Part shown: positions 23,801 through 36,985 of the stretch, piece by piece
How the letters are laid out: every line of letters begins with the position of its first letter
Position numbering within the stretch: the first letter of the stretch is position 1
NCBI RefSeq assembly: GCF_021462225.1
Contig: NC_061816.1
Coordinates: forward strand, 11,867,390 to 11,931,389
Direction: 5' to 3'
Length of the DNA stretch: 64,000 nucleotides
Source: Girardinichthys multiradiatus
Taxonomy: Eukaryota > Chordata > Actinopteri > Cyprinodontiformes > Goodeidae
Translations under genes and position numbers: made by a program
Notes under the pieces: model-generated
What the model saw: the letters and a program-made list of their open reading frames with translations, nothing else
What the model was told of the DNA's origin: nothing
The model's database searches: none

Positions 23801-25559
23801 ACATCTGTAAAGGAAGGGACAAAAAATATTTTCCAGATGACGCTCAGCTGGCAGCTTGTCAGTCTCTTCTTCTCTCCGTTTGTCTCGCCACGTCAGCGAC
23901 ATAAGAAAGACTTCAGTCTATATCATTCCTGTGCTTCTGTCTTTTCTTTCTCACCGTCTGCCTGTCAGGAAACATCCGGTTCCCATTAACTGGGTCTCTG
24001 TTCTGGATTTTGTCCAGTTGTCATTTCTTGCACACGCCATGTGGTTTCGACTCCCGTGCCTGTTTTTCCACCAGTATCGCTGACATTTATTGGCTTGATT
24101 GCATGTTGTTGACAGTTCCGTCAAAGCGAGTAAATATCGATTCTACAAAGAAATTCAAATGTTTAACCAAATGTGCCATTGCTCCTTTTATCCAGTTGAT
24201 ACATCTGTGTATCTCCTGCAAAAAGATTTCTGGCTTCCACATTGTAATTTGAAGGTTGGCCTCGACCTCTTTTCTTTCTGCAGGTATTAACCTGACCAGA
24301 CGTACATCAAATTCATCCTCCTGCCTGATACCTTCTGGAAACAAAAGACCCTGTAACATGAAAGTATGCTTAAATACCTCACATGCAAATCTTCTGGAAA
24401 ATGTTCCAGGCCGAGGAATGCAAATGTAAGCAACACAGTAACCCGCTGCCAGTATCTGTCATTCTTTAATTTGGCAAGACTTAATCCACAAAGAGGGATT
24501 TAAAAGGTTGAAATCAGGGAGTTTCATTATGGTAATTGGTGATATGTAGGTGAAAGGTGGAATATTAGCCAATCTGATGTTTTTTTTAAATGCCACATTA
24601 TGAAACCGTCCTTTGAAACTATTCATTGACATTTACCAGCAATTAGTCTAACCCGAACAGACAAAAAAGCACCATTTTAAAATAAACTGAGGAGCTATTG
24701 GAGAGTTCACCATCTCCTATCTTAATATAATATCTGAAAACCTCCAAGGAATTTTACTCGGCTGTTACACTTGCGATTCAAGTGTTTCTTAACCACAGAC
24801 CTGAGTTTAGTGTCTGGCTTTAAACTACAAAGTTAGGGGGGAAAGATAATTGTTGCTCTATAGGAACAAAACCACCATAAATATGGGAGCCACATACAAA
24901 TTACAGATTTGTAGTATATAATTCCTATGGAGACAGGCCACATTTAAAAGCATGATAAATGTCACTGTGTCCTTATATTCATATGTAAGACACCTCATCT
25001 GACATGGGTTTCTGTGAAGTTGTTTTCAGGATTCAGTATCTTACCATCACAGAGAAAAAACCCTAATCTAATCAGAGTGGATAATCTGCTATTTAGACAT
25101 TTTCAACTTTAAAAAAATCCCTGCGGTTATAACTGTTGCAGCACTGTTATTTTTGCAGTAAAATGTCATAAACACAGAGGTCTGTTTCAATGAATAGTAA
25201 AGACTTAGTTGAAACATGTTTCATTACAAAGTTAGTATAGTATGTGTACCCAGCCAGAGTATGTAATGGGATGTATAAACAGATCAGTTACTCAAGGTAG
25301 TTACAGTTGATTTATGATTCATGAATGAATTGAGGCCTCTTTGTAGTCACATCACGGAACGATTTTGCGATAGAGGTGCTTGAGACTGTGACTTGGCTCT
25401 GGATAGCAGTCTACTCAGAACTTGTCTGTTTCTGCAGACTGAAGTCATCAACACTGCTGTCTGTAAATTTCTAACATGTCATAACGTTATGACACTGAAA
25501 ATATCTTAATTAAATGTTTACATTTTGGATGTCCTGATCCATTCCCAGATATTGCCCTG
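20862..25559. other. Unannotated DNA
   Basis: 4.7 kb in which I recognise no gene and no repeat. A 90-codon minus frame at 24087-24359 has a possible acceptor and donor around 24288-24347 but no family signal. Confidence 0.4.
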
Positions 25560-26190
25560 GGGACCGGAGGGTGTGCGTCAACGACCGAGGGATCACATCT
25601 CTCAGTATGAGGGTTAAGAAGGAGACTCAGACTGATTGTCAAGCCTCATATTCAAGTAGCAGTGGTGCTTTCATCCTGGTTATGGAATAGTGCAGCTGAT
25701 CTTTGCCGTTGGAGAGTTGAGGGGTCATAGTAATGTGGTTCTCTACATGCGTTTTGTGGATCTGGAGAAGGCTTATAATCATGTTGTTTGAGGTTATTTG
25801 TAGCAGATGCTTTGGAAGTATCGGGTAACTGGGTTGCTTTTAATGGCTGCCTTGTGCTTGTATATTGCAAAAAGTTGAGCTTTTTTCCAGGGCTGCCACT
25901 TATCCTAGATCCTTTTTGTGTCGATCATGGCTGGGATCTCAAGGTATAGTCAGATTTAGGAACCTTTACGTCTTATACTTTGCTTTTTGTGTGTTTAGGC
26001 CGTGACCTCCAGCGAGCACTGGAGTGGTTCTCAGCAGAGTGTGACGAGGCCTGGATGAAAGTCAACCACTCTGTGGCTGCGGCCATGGTTCCTAAACAGA
26101 AAAGGTTGGATTGCTTCCTTCGGGTCACTAATCTGTGTCAAGCAGAAGAGTTCAAATATTTTGGAGTTCTGGAAGTTTTACACTAAATAC
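25560..26190 (+). mobile_element. Rex3/RTE-like LINE, reverse transcriptase relict
   Basis: The plus strand retains pieces of the Rex3-type reverse transcriptase: CGAGGGATCACATCTCTCAG (RGITLLS) at 25586, TTTGTGGATCTGGAGAAGGC (motif A, FVDLEKA) at 25754, and GACCTCCAGCGAGCACTGGAGTGG (DLQ.AL..F) at 26004. Then come GTGACGAGGCCTGGATGAAAGTC (CEAAGM) and GAGTTCAAATATTTTGGAGT (EEFKYLGV) at 26148. Stops and indels are frequent, and the FADD block is not preserved. Confidence 0.75.
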
Positions 26191-26664
26191 TATAAATTTC
26201 AGCCTTTTAACAAGGTATAGAAAACATGTTCTTTATGCTTCACTAGTAGTACAACACATGGTCCTTCCTGTGGACCTTCTTTAGTACCTAGATGTATATT
26301 TGAGTGGGCTAGTGTATATTTTATGGTTTGCAGAGAAAGAAACAAGCCAAGTACCCAGCTCTGCTTCCCTCTATGATTCTCCCCTTTGCAATTGTTACCC
26401 TATTTATGTCTCTCTTCAATTGGACATCTGGAGACAATCTGGACTCTGAGTGTTCTTGTGTGTGTTTTTGCAACTCCTAAAAAGCTTACGGGGAGGTTTC
26501 TGCGAGGGCAGACAGGGTTGAAACGGGGATGCACAGCAAGGGGGAAAGAGCTTTACACAATGAGTCAGCCTGGTCACTCTGGTTGGGACGGGACTCCAAA
26601 TCGAGAGAGTTAGATTTTTCCCCATAATAACTTCTTCTTGGGATGCTCAATTCCTTGTTAAGAT
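26191..26664. other. Unannotated DNA
   Basis: Short frames at 26386-26692 on both strands have no recognisable content. Confidence 0.45.
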
Positions 26665-27388
26665 TTTTACACTTCTTGAACTTTTTCCACATTCTGTCAC
26701 TTCAGTGCATTTCATTTTTTATTTTTATTTTTTTACAGACCAACGCAAACTAGTGCATAATTGTGTGGTGGGAGAAAAATGAATTAATCCCGGTCCAATT
26801 TCAGCTGTTCTGGAGAAGGCCTTAGAAATTTGTTGGTAAACATCTACCAACACATGACCAGGCAAGAAGAGCATTAATTGTAGAACCAGCCAAGAGGCCT
26901 ATGGTAACTTTGGGGGATATGCAGAAATCCACAGCTCATGTGGAAGAAGCTGCCGACAGGATAATTGTAGTACTGAAATCAAGCAACATTGTGCTGTGGG
27001 GATGGTTTTCTTCAGCAGGCACATGAAAGCTGGTCACAGTTGTTAGGAAGATAGATGGAGACAATGTCAGAGCTATCTTGGAGGAAAAACATGCAAGAGG
27101 CCACAGAAGACTTGAGACTGGGGCAGAGGTTAACCTTCCAACAGGGGAATGACACTAAACATAGAGCCAGAGCTTCAATTAATGGTTTAGATCAAAGCAT
27201 ATTCATGTGTGAGAGTGGCCCAGTCAAAGTCAAGACCTAAATCTAATTGAGAATCTATGGCAAGACGAACCCTTTCATGATCTACTTTTGTTGGTCTATT
27301 TTAAAAAATCGCAACACGATGTTTTCAAGTTTGTGGTCATGACTAAAATATTTCAAGGGGTATAAGTACTTTGGAAAGGCACTGCATA
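26665..27388 (+). mobile_element. Tc1-like relict, internally deleted
   Basis: Plus-oriented landmarks are a left repeat scrap (TTGAACTTTTTCCACATTCTGTCAC at 26677), AGCCAAGAGGCCTATGGTAACTTTG (KRPMVTL) at 26888, and CATTGTGCTGTGGGGATGGTT (IMLWGW) at 26988. GACTTGAGACTGGGGCAGAGGTTAACCTTCCAAC (DLRLGQRLTFQ) follows at 27109. Then GGCCCAGTCAAAGTCAAGACCTAAATC occurs at 27217 and AATTGAGAATCTATGGCAAGA at 27245, and the end AAGGCACTGCATATA closes it. The stretch between the DNA-binding half and the GGSIM block, with the first catalytic Asp, is lost. Confidence 0.87.
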
Positions 27389-29819
27389 TACAAAAACACA
27401 ATAACCAGTTAATAGCACACTTGCGTGTTCTCCAGCCTACAAATTCTTTTCCTCTTTCACTGCATTGGCGTGTGGCAATGTCAGCAGTAGGTGCCAAACC
27501 AACGTTCTCACAGTGGGATTGGTGTAAGCAAAGCCAGAGCCAGGGCCAGAGTACAAGGTCAGTGGCTGCAGCTGTTTGCATGTCCTCATCCTTAAAGCAA
27601 CCATGACCTCACCACAAATGCCGGTTCCACCTCGCTTCGACGGTGAACCCTGAACTTCAAAGCTTAACGCATAGCCGAGCTCGGAGATCTTTTACTGAAA
27701 TGCTGTTTCTCATAGCAGGGCCTGGATAAAGTCTTAATGGTGTGTTGAGTGATTTAAAATTGAGCATTTTCTGGTTTGGCTCTGCCAAATTGACTTCAGA
27801 ATATCACAAAATTCCTGTTTTTCCCACAAATATCCAAAGTCTGTAAAGCTCTTACGCTTCAAGTTACAAAGTGTAATCTTCCCTGCATATCATTAAGGCT
27901 ACAGACTCGTACTTCAAGCATGAACCTTTCATTCCTCTTCTATCACTTCCTTCACCCTGGAGTCACTGTGATAGTGTCCAGAGGATCTGTTTTTCATCAT
28001 CTGCAACTTACTGGCTTCTGATGCAAGGCAGTCTCTAGGATCATGTTCCCACCCCACTAAAACCCCTAAATGCACAGCAAAAATAACCAAACACACCCTG
28101 CTTGGATTCCTTATTTATAAGTTACCACACCAAGTATTAGGATGCAAACATCCTAATTCAATCAACACTGCTTTTTGTCCTCCTTCCTGACTTGAAATTC
28201 AGTATATTTTGGAAATTGTAGATGATGTTTCCTTTGCTTGGACCAGCCTATCTGACCATTTATTTGGTGTTAAAAAGGAATTCCTTCAAGGGATTTGGCT
28301 TCATCACTTAAAAAGATTGTTCCAGGACTAGAGGGTCAAAAGTCAATCCTGTGGCTTTGAGTATTGTACTCCAAGCAGTTCCTTTAAAGCATGCAGCTGC
28401 CAAAGACAAACGTCAGACAGGAAAGCATATAGTGAGTTAAATATGATAAAATTCTTGGAGTGTGGATTTTATGCACTTGCTTGGATTTGAATTACATTTG
28501 TTGCCTTCATATGCTACGTTAAAGTAAAGTAATGTTTGTAAACTAGTCAATTTCATAATGTAATCTGAGTCATCTCTATCAGAAGGTGATTGTACATTTT
28601 TCAGGATTAAGATATTTTTTAAAATCAACCAAGCATAAATACTGTAGGTTCCTAGTTGATGAAGCCATAAGGTTGTCGTTCTCTTTTTTCTCTTGTAATC
28701 CACTTCATGGCAAAAAAAAAAGACAAACTGGGTCCTCTCGGTTAGGTTCAACTGTTCACTTCAAAAATATAAACAATTCAGATATGTAAATGATCCAGAA
28801 AATAATAAAGAGTAAAAGAATAAGAGGAGTAATACGAATGAGGTCAAGAAACTGTGGCTCCTCTCCAATTGTCCGACTCGCTGTTGTAGCAGCCATACCT
28901 GAAACCTCCACTAAACTGTCTAATTAGCAATTAAATATGCAAGTCTACTAGAGAGCTTTAGTATAAACTGGTAATTAAGTTAATCAATAATAAACCACAC
29001 CAAAACTTACTAAATGATTCAATGAAGCAAAACAGAGATAACCCAGCTAAAGAGCTACCACTACTAATAGGAGAATTGAATCTTCAAAGTGCTAATCAAA
29101 CAATACAAATATTTCACTTAGATGACTGCAGGCCTCTCAGGAGACTATGATTGGGGTTTATAACTTCTGAGAATTCTGAGTTAATACTCCCAACATTAAT
29201 CTGCGAAGCTAGAGAAGGATAAAAGAACCTTAGACCATACAGCTTTCAACACCAGAACCACCATAAATGAAGTGTTATTGTCATTGTTTAGGTGCACAGT
29301 CACCCAAATCTGACATCTGACATCTGAGGAGAGTCTTAACAGATGTTAGTGGGCATAAACAGATTAGATATTCATGTAACACAGACTTTATGGTCAAGCT
29401 GACATGAGCATAAGGAGTATAAGATGTTTTTTTGTTTCCCATCCTTGGATATACAACAAGGTTGGATATCGTGATTATTTTTCTTGCAACCTGAGAGTGG
29501 AAAAGGGAATCTTGCTTAGCTTTGCAAGTAAACAAAAATGCAGCATTTCATTCAATGCAAATAAAAAAGTTTATTGCACCTAAATCCAGTAGGGTGCGCA
29601 GGCTTAGTTCTGACCTGTTTGGGCAAAATGTCTTGGGGGGCAGGGGGTTTGGTGGTTCTGCATTGCTGATTCCTACATTGCTTCTTCTCCTTTGGGATGT
29701 GTTTGATTCCTGGAGAGGAGATGTCAGGAGGACCTGCTCAGCCAATCAGAGGTGCAAAGAGGATAACATGTGGGGTCTGTAATATTATTTAGCCAAGGAA
29801 AAAAACAATCAATAATTTT
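27389..29819. other. Unannotated DNA
   Basis: No gene or repeat recognised. Contains short A and T homopolymers. Confidence 0.45.
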
Positions 29820-30050
29820 TGTCCAAAACAGTCTGTCATGATCCTCACCTGTTTTCATGTAGTTCTGTTCATCTCAGTTTTAAGGTCCTGTTAAGGTCCC
29901 TTCTTTGTCGGGCCGTCTGTTGTAGTCCATGTGGTTGTCTCCTGTGTTTCCTTCGTGTCTGTAAGTTCATCATTCTGTGCATTAAATTATATCCATCCAC
30001 CATGCGCCTGTCCGTGTCCTGTTGCCGCTCCATGACACTCTCTGGACTAG
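29820..30050 (+). repeat. T-rich strand-biased dispersed repeat fragment
   Basis: Begins GTCTGTCATGATCCTCACCTG and ends with CGCTCCATGACACTCTCTGG, with GTTTTAAGGTCCTGTT-like filler and a cluster of TCC/GTCC words. This style is the reverse complement of the A-rich blocks elsewhere in the window. I do not know its class. Confidence 0.4.
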
Positions 30051-31510
30051 TAAGAGAAAAAATATCACAAAAAAATCTAAATTGTAAATAAACAAAAAAA
30101 TCCAGTTTCATCAGTGGAGCTGTTTTAGCATTCAAGGCAATCATTCTATTGAATATTAAAAAAAATAATTTCACATTGAGGGTACCTATGGCCCGTCAAG
30201 GATATTTTATGGCAATTGGAGAAAATACGTTTTTGCAGAAGCAAATCTGACATGTTCTTATGAACTACACGTTTCCTGATTTCTGCCATTATGCTGTGTT
30301 GTAGAGCATGTAGGATCAATGTTTGATTTAATTTAAGAGGGGAAGGAAAGAAGAACTTCCTGGAGTTTTGTTGTCTGGGTCTTGCAGTCAATGACCCGAG
30401 GGGTTAAAGGTCGCCATACCGCTGAAACAAAGTCCGTCTGAATTATAATACAGTAGAGCTTGGGGGTTGAATTTCTTCTGAAGAAGAGACATCACTTTGT
30501 TTTCATCTGTCAACACATTCTCCAAGTAAAGCTGGGTTTGTGTCTGATACAGATTGATGACAGGAAGTTTCTACCCATTGGCAAACTGTGTCACTCACCC
30601 CTACGGCCTCTGACACACTGACACACTGACAGACTGACACACTGAAGAAAAAGCTCTGCTTACAGATAAATCATTGTTAAAAGCCTAAATGGGGCGCTCA
30701 GTAAATAGAGAAGTGGGTCAGCACCCTGTGGCTATGGTCAGTCTGCCAGCATAGCACCCTAATTAATTACCAGAATACCCCGAAAGAAATCATTCCAATG
30801 GGTTTACTGAAAATTTAGCTTACGTTTTTTTAAGTGTTGTCCTTTTAGCCTTATTGTTAAGTATAAGAGCAGCTGTACAGAAGCAAAAACATGGAACCAG
30901 AACTTTAATTGTCATCTTGTTACATGTAGTTTAAACAGAATATGTGAGCGGGTGCATGGTTCATGTCAACATGACGGCTACCAACAAGTCTTACCCTGTG
31001 TCTGTAAAAGCCCTGTGCAACTCTTGATCTGATCTCACACACCACAGCACTTCAGCAGAGTGTCTCCTCCCTCGTCGCACATGCTAGAATGCATTTGTGG
31101 ACTTTGCTAACAAGAAGAAGTGGGAATCTGGCCCCCAAAAGGAAACATCCTTATATGCTGTGGTTAGAGGTTATAAATGACAGGATAACGCTCTCCGCAC
31201 GAAAAAAAGAAAAATAAACTGAAAAGCTTTGTCCACTGAACTAAGAAATACATCAGTATAACCCACAATGGCAATTGCTTTCAATCTATAAAAGAAATTT
31301 CAGGGCAAGAAAACATACTTTTCCCCCTTTCAAATTTAATAGTGAGGAGACAATCCTTTATGAATAGAAAATACACAATATCCTAAATTTTAATAGCAAC
31401 ATAAAACTATAAAATGATTAACATCAAGTCATGTTAAATATTTAAGAATTTCCTTAGCAATACTTCTTGATGGCCCGACAATCTTTAGAATGAGTCGAAA
31501 ATGTTGATAG
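30051..31510. other. Unannotated DNA
   Basis: No gene recognised, apart from the short tandem repeat at 30611-30645. Confidence 0.45.
30611..30645. repeat. Short tandem repeat (TGACACAC-type)
   Basis: Four imperfect units of about 10 bp, TGACACACTG-like. Confidence 0.8.
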
Positions 31511-31945
31511 TAAACCAACACCTCACTCACGAGCCACTTTATTAGCTTAACCTTGCCAGTACTGGGCTGGACCCCCAATTGCTTTTAGAACTCCCTTATT
31601 TCCTAGTGGCATAGATCTAAGAGGAGATCGTCCATTTTGACATAACATCACACAATTACTGCAAAATGTTTTGCTAAGTTTTCCTGTCCCACCACATCCC
31701 AAAGGTGCTCTATGACTGGGGAGACCATCAGAGTATAGTGAACTCAAGCAACCAGTTTGAGACTATTTGAATACTGTATGATGAATGATGCAAAGTCCTG
31801 CTGGAAGTAGGCAACAGAAGATGGGAACACTGTAGTCATAGAGGGATGGTCATGGTCAGCAACAATACTGTGGTGTTTAAACAATGCTCCGCTCATGTGA
31901 AGAGGCCCAAACTGGGTCCAAAAGAGTCAATTATCAGACTAAAGT
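31511..31945 (-). mobile_element. Tc1-like element of a second lineage, terminal fragment
   Basis: The left end reads CACTCACGAGCCACTTTATTAG, the characteristic terminus of a fish Tc1-like family. It is followed by AGTACTGGGCTGGACCCCC (31558), CACCACATCCCAAAGGTGCTCTATGA (31690), GAGTATAGTGAACTCA (31732), TCCTGCTGGAAGTAG (31797), AGAAGATGGGAACACTGTAGTCAT, and GGTCAGCAACAATACT (31853). These encode the C-terminal half on the minus strand. The match stops at about 31945 near the GTGCCAAG point, so the N-terminal half and far repeat are absent here. Confidence 0.85.
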
Positions 31946-32927
31946 ATTGTTTTCCTCTCTGGAAAAACTGAACTGACTAATATAAACCGCAAGAGAAAGA
32001 AAACAGATTGTTGTGGAACGTCATGTTTCAGGGAGGTATATCACTGGGTGTGGATGTTGCACAAGAGTCAGACATGATTTACCTCTGGATTGTACCATTC
32101 CTTGCTGTGAAAACACCAGCTCAGACTAACACTTTAAATAACGTTCTTATTAACAAATTACTGTTTCATTCTCATCTTATTTCATGACTTAATCTTGACC
32201 TGCTTGGTTGCCTCTCCTCTTCCTTCCTCCTGTTTTTGTACATCCATGCCTGTCTGAATGTTCTGAGGCAGGAATGTGTTTGTGTAACCCATATTCTTCA
32301 ACAAAGCACATGTGTGTAATGAACAGAACTGCAAAGGCATCTGAGGTGTTCACATGCTTGAGTTAACTATGTTGTTCCCTACTTTTCCATCCAGAGTGGT
32401 TCTCCCTTGCCTTTATCCTTTTGACCCACAATTTTTCATCTCCATAATCCTGACAATATTCAGCAGGAAATCTAATCAATGAGGGAGTGTGCTGACAGAC
32501 TGTTGAAGGTGAGAGGTTAGTTATGGCTGGCAGTACACTACTAAACCTCCATCTGATGGAATTTCATCTAAACCAAAGAGCTGCAGCTGGAGAGTTAAAA
32601 CCAAGGAATTATTTTCGGTATGATTACATTAAATCCACAATGGAGACTTTAAAAAATGAAAAAGATGACTTTTGCCTCCTGTTTTAAAGTATACATTGTA
32701 AATGATAGAACAAGTAGGAAATGCGTTTACACCTCACTAGTGTATGTGTCTCATGTTCCTATTCATTCAGATTGTACTTCTTAGTTGTTGCCTTTAGTTT
32801 TGCTCCGCTTAAGCCATGTTGCAAATGATCTCTAATTATTTATATGATCCTATAAAGAGTGCATAGAACTGTTCATGACTAAAGCTGTACTTACGTTATC
32901 AACATCACTGTCATTTTAAAACAGTGG
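31946..32927. other. Unannotated DNA
   Basis: No gene or repeat recognised. Confidence 0.45.
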
Positions 32928-33178
32928 TAGCTCTCGAGGACTGGAGTGTGAAAACCCTGTTTTAAAAGAACAAATAGAAAGGTTGGCCAATTCAGAATGT
33001 TTTAGATGTTTCGCCATGCTAAGAATACCTGAATCAAATGAAGGCTTCATTAGCATGCTCTGGCAGACCCCAATGACATGCTGACAAGGTAATTCAGCCA
33101 TCTGAACCACCTGTGCTCCAGCAGGGGCTAAAACATGCAGGATGCTGGTCCTTGAGGAGTTGGCCACCCTTGAACTAT
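32928..33178. repeat. MITE-like palindromic repeat, copy 1
   Basis: About 250 bp with imperfect inverted ends. The left reads GCTCTCGAGGACTGGAGTG and the right reads GGTCCTTGAGGAGTTGGCCACCC, both variants of a ctcgagGACTGGAGT word facing each other. The inside carries CTAAAACATGCAGGATGCTGG. It resembles the hAT-type miniature elements common in fish and the copy at 44960-45172. It has no coding capacity. Confidence 0.6.
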
Positions 33179-33181
33179 AAA

Positions 33182-33545
33182 CATTTATCCCTCCATTGTC
33201 TTCAGCTTATCCAATATCCAACTGCAGAGTTTAGGGTAAAGGTTATGGTTAGGGTAGGGTCCAGGAGGTAGACCCAGACATCCCTCCCCCAGCAAGACTC
33301 TCCAGCTCATTCTCCCTAAAGGTTTCCAAGCCAGAAGAACTCTATAGTTCCTCCAGTGAGTTAAAAATCTGCCCCAGGGTCTTCTCCCAGTGACATGGTC
33401 TGGGAAATCTCAAAAGGGAGGTGGCAAAAAGCCATGTTAATCCGATCAATTAACTTAACAGAGTGGTGGCTCTTCTTCAAGCTCCCTCTGGGTGATGGAG
33501 CGCCTTAACCAAGTCTCAAAGCCCAGTCAAGGATCTCATTCTTAC
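33182..33545 (-). mobile_element. Rex3/RTE-like LINE 3' end, minus orientation, old
   Basis: The plus strand starts ATCCCTCCATTGTCTTCAGCTTATCC, a decayed 3' tail in reverse. It continues through positions corresponding to the end of the Rex3-type protein (GGTCCAGGAGGTAGACCCAGAC near 33257; TCTTCTTCAAGCTCCCTCTGGGTGATGGAGC near 33472). No frame is left. Confidence 0.55.
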
Positions 33546-35654
33546 AATTAGCAGCAAAATACAAACAGCTCTATATCACATTCATTTTTTAAATGCAACA
33601 GTTCTTTGCATTGAGGCGGTTTTATTCAAAAATAATTGTACTCACATGGACTCAGGACATGACTGATTTATGTTGTTGTGTATTCCTGATTAGTTTTGAG
33701 GTGATGAAAGATAAATCTCTCAGGAGACTTATAAGCAGGATTGCAGGCACAAACAAACATGTTTCTAGTGTCAAGTTATTTTGGGTTTCTTTGATTACCT
33801 TGTTTGTCCTTAAGATAGTTTTTAGTCTTCAACTTCACCTAAAGGCTGTGACATCTCCATCTGCAAACTCACTTTTTAGCACACAGACATTTAAAACTCT
33901 TTCTGTCTGCACATCCAATTAAAGCTTACATGCTGGCTGGAGGTTAGAGATTCAAGATTCTTAGATAGAAATCCAAGTAAAACATGAACCTCACTAAGTT
34001 TATGATCCTTCTGACTTTTCAGCTGCTGAGTACAGATGTGTCTACATCAATTATTTATGGTCCATATTTCCTGTTCTTTATTCAGTCTGCTGCAACTGGC
34101 AGGTCCCAAACAAAACAAAGACCTGAGCCGAGGAGACGGTCATGGGGGCTAGCTCGCACAGAGGGAAAAGTTGGAGCCAATAACTCTATATCTCCCATAA
34201 GCAGGAGTTGGTGATAGCACTGACAGATGGAAAATAGAAGATAGATGAGAATGCAAGAGAAGACCAAAGAAAGATGTAAAATCGTGCTGCCTTAATACTT
34301 TCTGGCCCTAATCTGTTCTGCAGAACTGGCAAAGGAAATGAGAAAAATGGTGAAGCGAGGAAACGCAAGATCTAGTGACTGAAATTCATGCGTATTTGAT
34401 GACTCTATTGAAGATATGGAGGATGCAGGGGTTAAATCTAGCCAGGGTCCTCGACAATCTGTCAGAGCCTCTTTTCCAACAGATTTTCTGTAGTTACATT
34501 GACTATTACAGCTGATAATTTAGTGGCTTCAACAACAAGTAAGCAATTTGAACCTCCACAAAAGTATGGTATGAATTGAAACATGCTATACAAGTTCAGT
34601 AAGTGTTTGGTGCCCTTGTTGTCTTCAAGCCTTATCCCATCCAGTTTACGTCTTCTTGACTACCTAAAAGCTTTGCTCTCTCACTGTGTTTCTCCGACTG
34701 TGTGACCATTTAATTCAATAGCAGTTATCATTTATCCATAGCATCTCCAAGCAGAATCCAGACAATTATCACCCATAGCATGGCATAAATTGCCCAATTC
34801 TTTTTTAGCATTTTCTTAGAGATCTCTGTAGCATAATGTGAATAGATTGGGTTATTCTGCCTAAAGCTGGTGTGACTCACAGAACCAACAAACTTTCTAC
34901 TAACAGGTGGTCTCCCTGACTTTCTCCTTGATGAGAAACATACAAATGCCTCAAAAATGTACTTCACATACAAACAGGCCTACAGAAATATTTACACACA
35001 CACATGCAGTTTATATATTGTGGCTGTGGCTGGCACCAGATGATGTGTGTGTGGAGACACCAGACTAACCCTGTGGGATGAGCTGTCAGTCTCAATGTGC
35101 TACATGAGTGATGTCAGACTGTGGGCATTATTCCTGCAGTGGGCTGGGAAAATGTTGGTGTTCAGTGTGCAAAAATGGCTGTTTTTCTTGCCTGAGTGTT
35201 TGCGCTGAGAGTTTGGGCTTGGTGTGGGGTACCTATTCATTTATTTGCTGGCCTCTTAGAGTCAAAGGAGTCTAAAGAAAGAGGAAAAGTTCAATTTGAG
35301 AATGTGCTCACAGTGCTTTAGAGTTCAGTCTAGGTTTGGTTACCAGCATCAAGTTATACCATGACTTTTAAGAACAAAATTCTACAGGATTAAACATTAT
35401 TGATGTGTGATGCCTCGGTTTTATAGCATAGTTACTACAGAAGAAAATTCCCTTGGCAGGCGTCCAGTGATCTGTTTTCTTGATGCATTCGGATAGCTCA
35501 GATATCCCCATTGTTCGTTAATGCCAAGAACTATTGCATTTGATGCAGTTTATTACTATGGTCCCTGTGGGGTTATGCGGTGTAGACCAAATCTACCAGA
35601 AGGAAATGGATCTCGACCAAAAGAATGTGATACTGGATACAAGCTACTGCCGGC
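33546..35654. other. Unannotated DNA
   Basis: A 109-codon plus frame at 33593-33922 has no recognisable domain and looks like chance. I see nothing else. Confidence 0.45.
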
Positions 35655-36075
35655 CTCAGCCTTAAGGTCAATTTATGCTTCCTTTACACACGTAAATAGC
35701 TCTGCCCATTTTTAATTGTCAAGTATTAGTGCCCTCATGCTTTCAATGCATTTTTGTTGGCACTGTTACTAGGCTATGTCGACACTAGAGAGTAGTTCTG
35801 AGTTAACTTCTGAGTTGAGATAAAAAAGGCAAAATACATTACTAAATGCATAAGTTCCTCTATTTCTGTCATTTTCTTCTTCTTGTCCCGTGTGCTGATT
35901 GCATTTGAGCTAGACTGTGCCACACTGCCCCCATGATCACTGGTGGTATTGCTCCATTTTTTGCATTCGGATACGCATCCGCAAGCTAACTGTTTGAAGG
36001 ACCAAAATATGCACAGAATAAGCGCAGAAGATGGACAGAAGACTTCGTCCATATGCATCTGTGTATATATCCTGT
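35655..36075. repeat. Possible Harbinger-type MITE, degraded
   Basis: Contains CAGCCTTAAGGTCAATTTATGCTTCC at 35657 and, facing it, ACTTCGTCCATATGCATC near 36043. Between these are phrases like GTCGACACTAGAGAG and TACGCATCCGCAAGC that resemble fish non-autonomous PIF/Harbinger repeats. The terminal inverted repeats are not clear, so this is tentative. Confidence 0.3.
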
Positions 36076-36289
36076 AAAATCCAACTGAAAAGGAACAACA
36101 TTTATAAGAGGAAAAAATATTTCAAAATCTGCAATAACCTGGCCGAATAGGTCTGCACACACTATAATAATGTTTGACTCAGTTTCAGCATTTACTCTTC
36201 AGAGTTCAGACTTGCCTTCAGCAATAGAACCAGATGAGCTTAATAGAACCAATTACCCTGAAAAAAACAAAACAGAGAACATCAGATCC

Positions 36290-36560
36290 AACATACCATG
36301 TATCTTAACATCCTGCTGACAGCAAAAGAAGGGGATGGTGGCAGCATCATGCTCAGGTTTACCTTTCTTCAGATGGAACCATTTTTTTTGTCAAGATGAA
36401 TGAAGTTAAGAATGGTTCCAAGTCCCAGTTAGTTTTAACTAATTGGCAGATATCACCAAGTCAAGACGCTTACAGAAACCTACCAAAGAAGAATGAAACC
36501 AAGAGTGTTGTTAGGGCTGCAGACACTTATGCAACTTTTCTGTTTATTTTTATTTGTTTG
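36290..36560 (+). mobile_element. Possible Tc1-like transposase scrap
   Basis: GGGATGGTGGCAGCATCATGCTCAGG (36333) matches the GGSIML block in the plus sense, and GGCTGCAGACACTTATGCAAC (36516) resembles a terminal phrase. The rest is too decayed to place. Confidence 0.35.
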
Positions 36561-36985
36561 TTCTTCTCTAAAGTTATACAAGATAAACAGAACATTATGC
36601 CTTAAAAGTTATTAACTGATTTATTAGGGCCTCAACCCCCCAATCACAAAAAAGGTATTTTAACAGGGATTTGAAGCCCTTGTTGGAAACAGTTAAATTT
36701 TAATGATATCCTGTTGTGTAGTTAATGATCATGTCCATTAAGGAAAGTTTCCTTGTAGGGATCTGTCTTATCTAATAAAAAATGTTAACATGAAGTTAGA
36801 CCTTCTTGCAAAGATCCAGTCCAAACATGTCTCTGTTGGATTATATGTTCACTAATGAGCTTCAGGGTGTGAAATGGCATCCACCCATTTCTAGTTTGAT
36901 CCCAAGGTTAGCGTGTTTAACTGTGGGAATATTTTGGCTTTTTCTCTGATGCCTACAAAGTAAATATACTGTGTGTTTTTTTTAG
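36561..36985. other. Unannotated DNA
   Basis: Nothing recognised. Confidence 0.4.

Noticed and set aside
24087..24359. 90-codon minus-strand frame with possible splice sites near 24288-24347
   Set aside because: Looks somewhat coding but has no recognised homology and no supporting context, so it was kept out of the feature list.
30611..30645. Possible CRISPR-like or spaced repeat
   Set aside because: It is a contiguous short tandem repeat with no spacers in a vertebrate-type genome.
33593..33922. 109-codon plus-strand open frame
   Set aside because: Hydrophobic AT-driven composition, no domain, no convincing splice sites.
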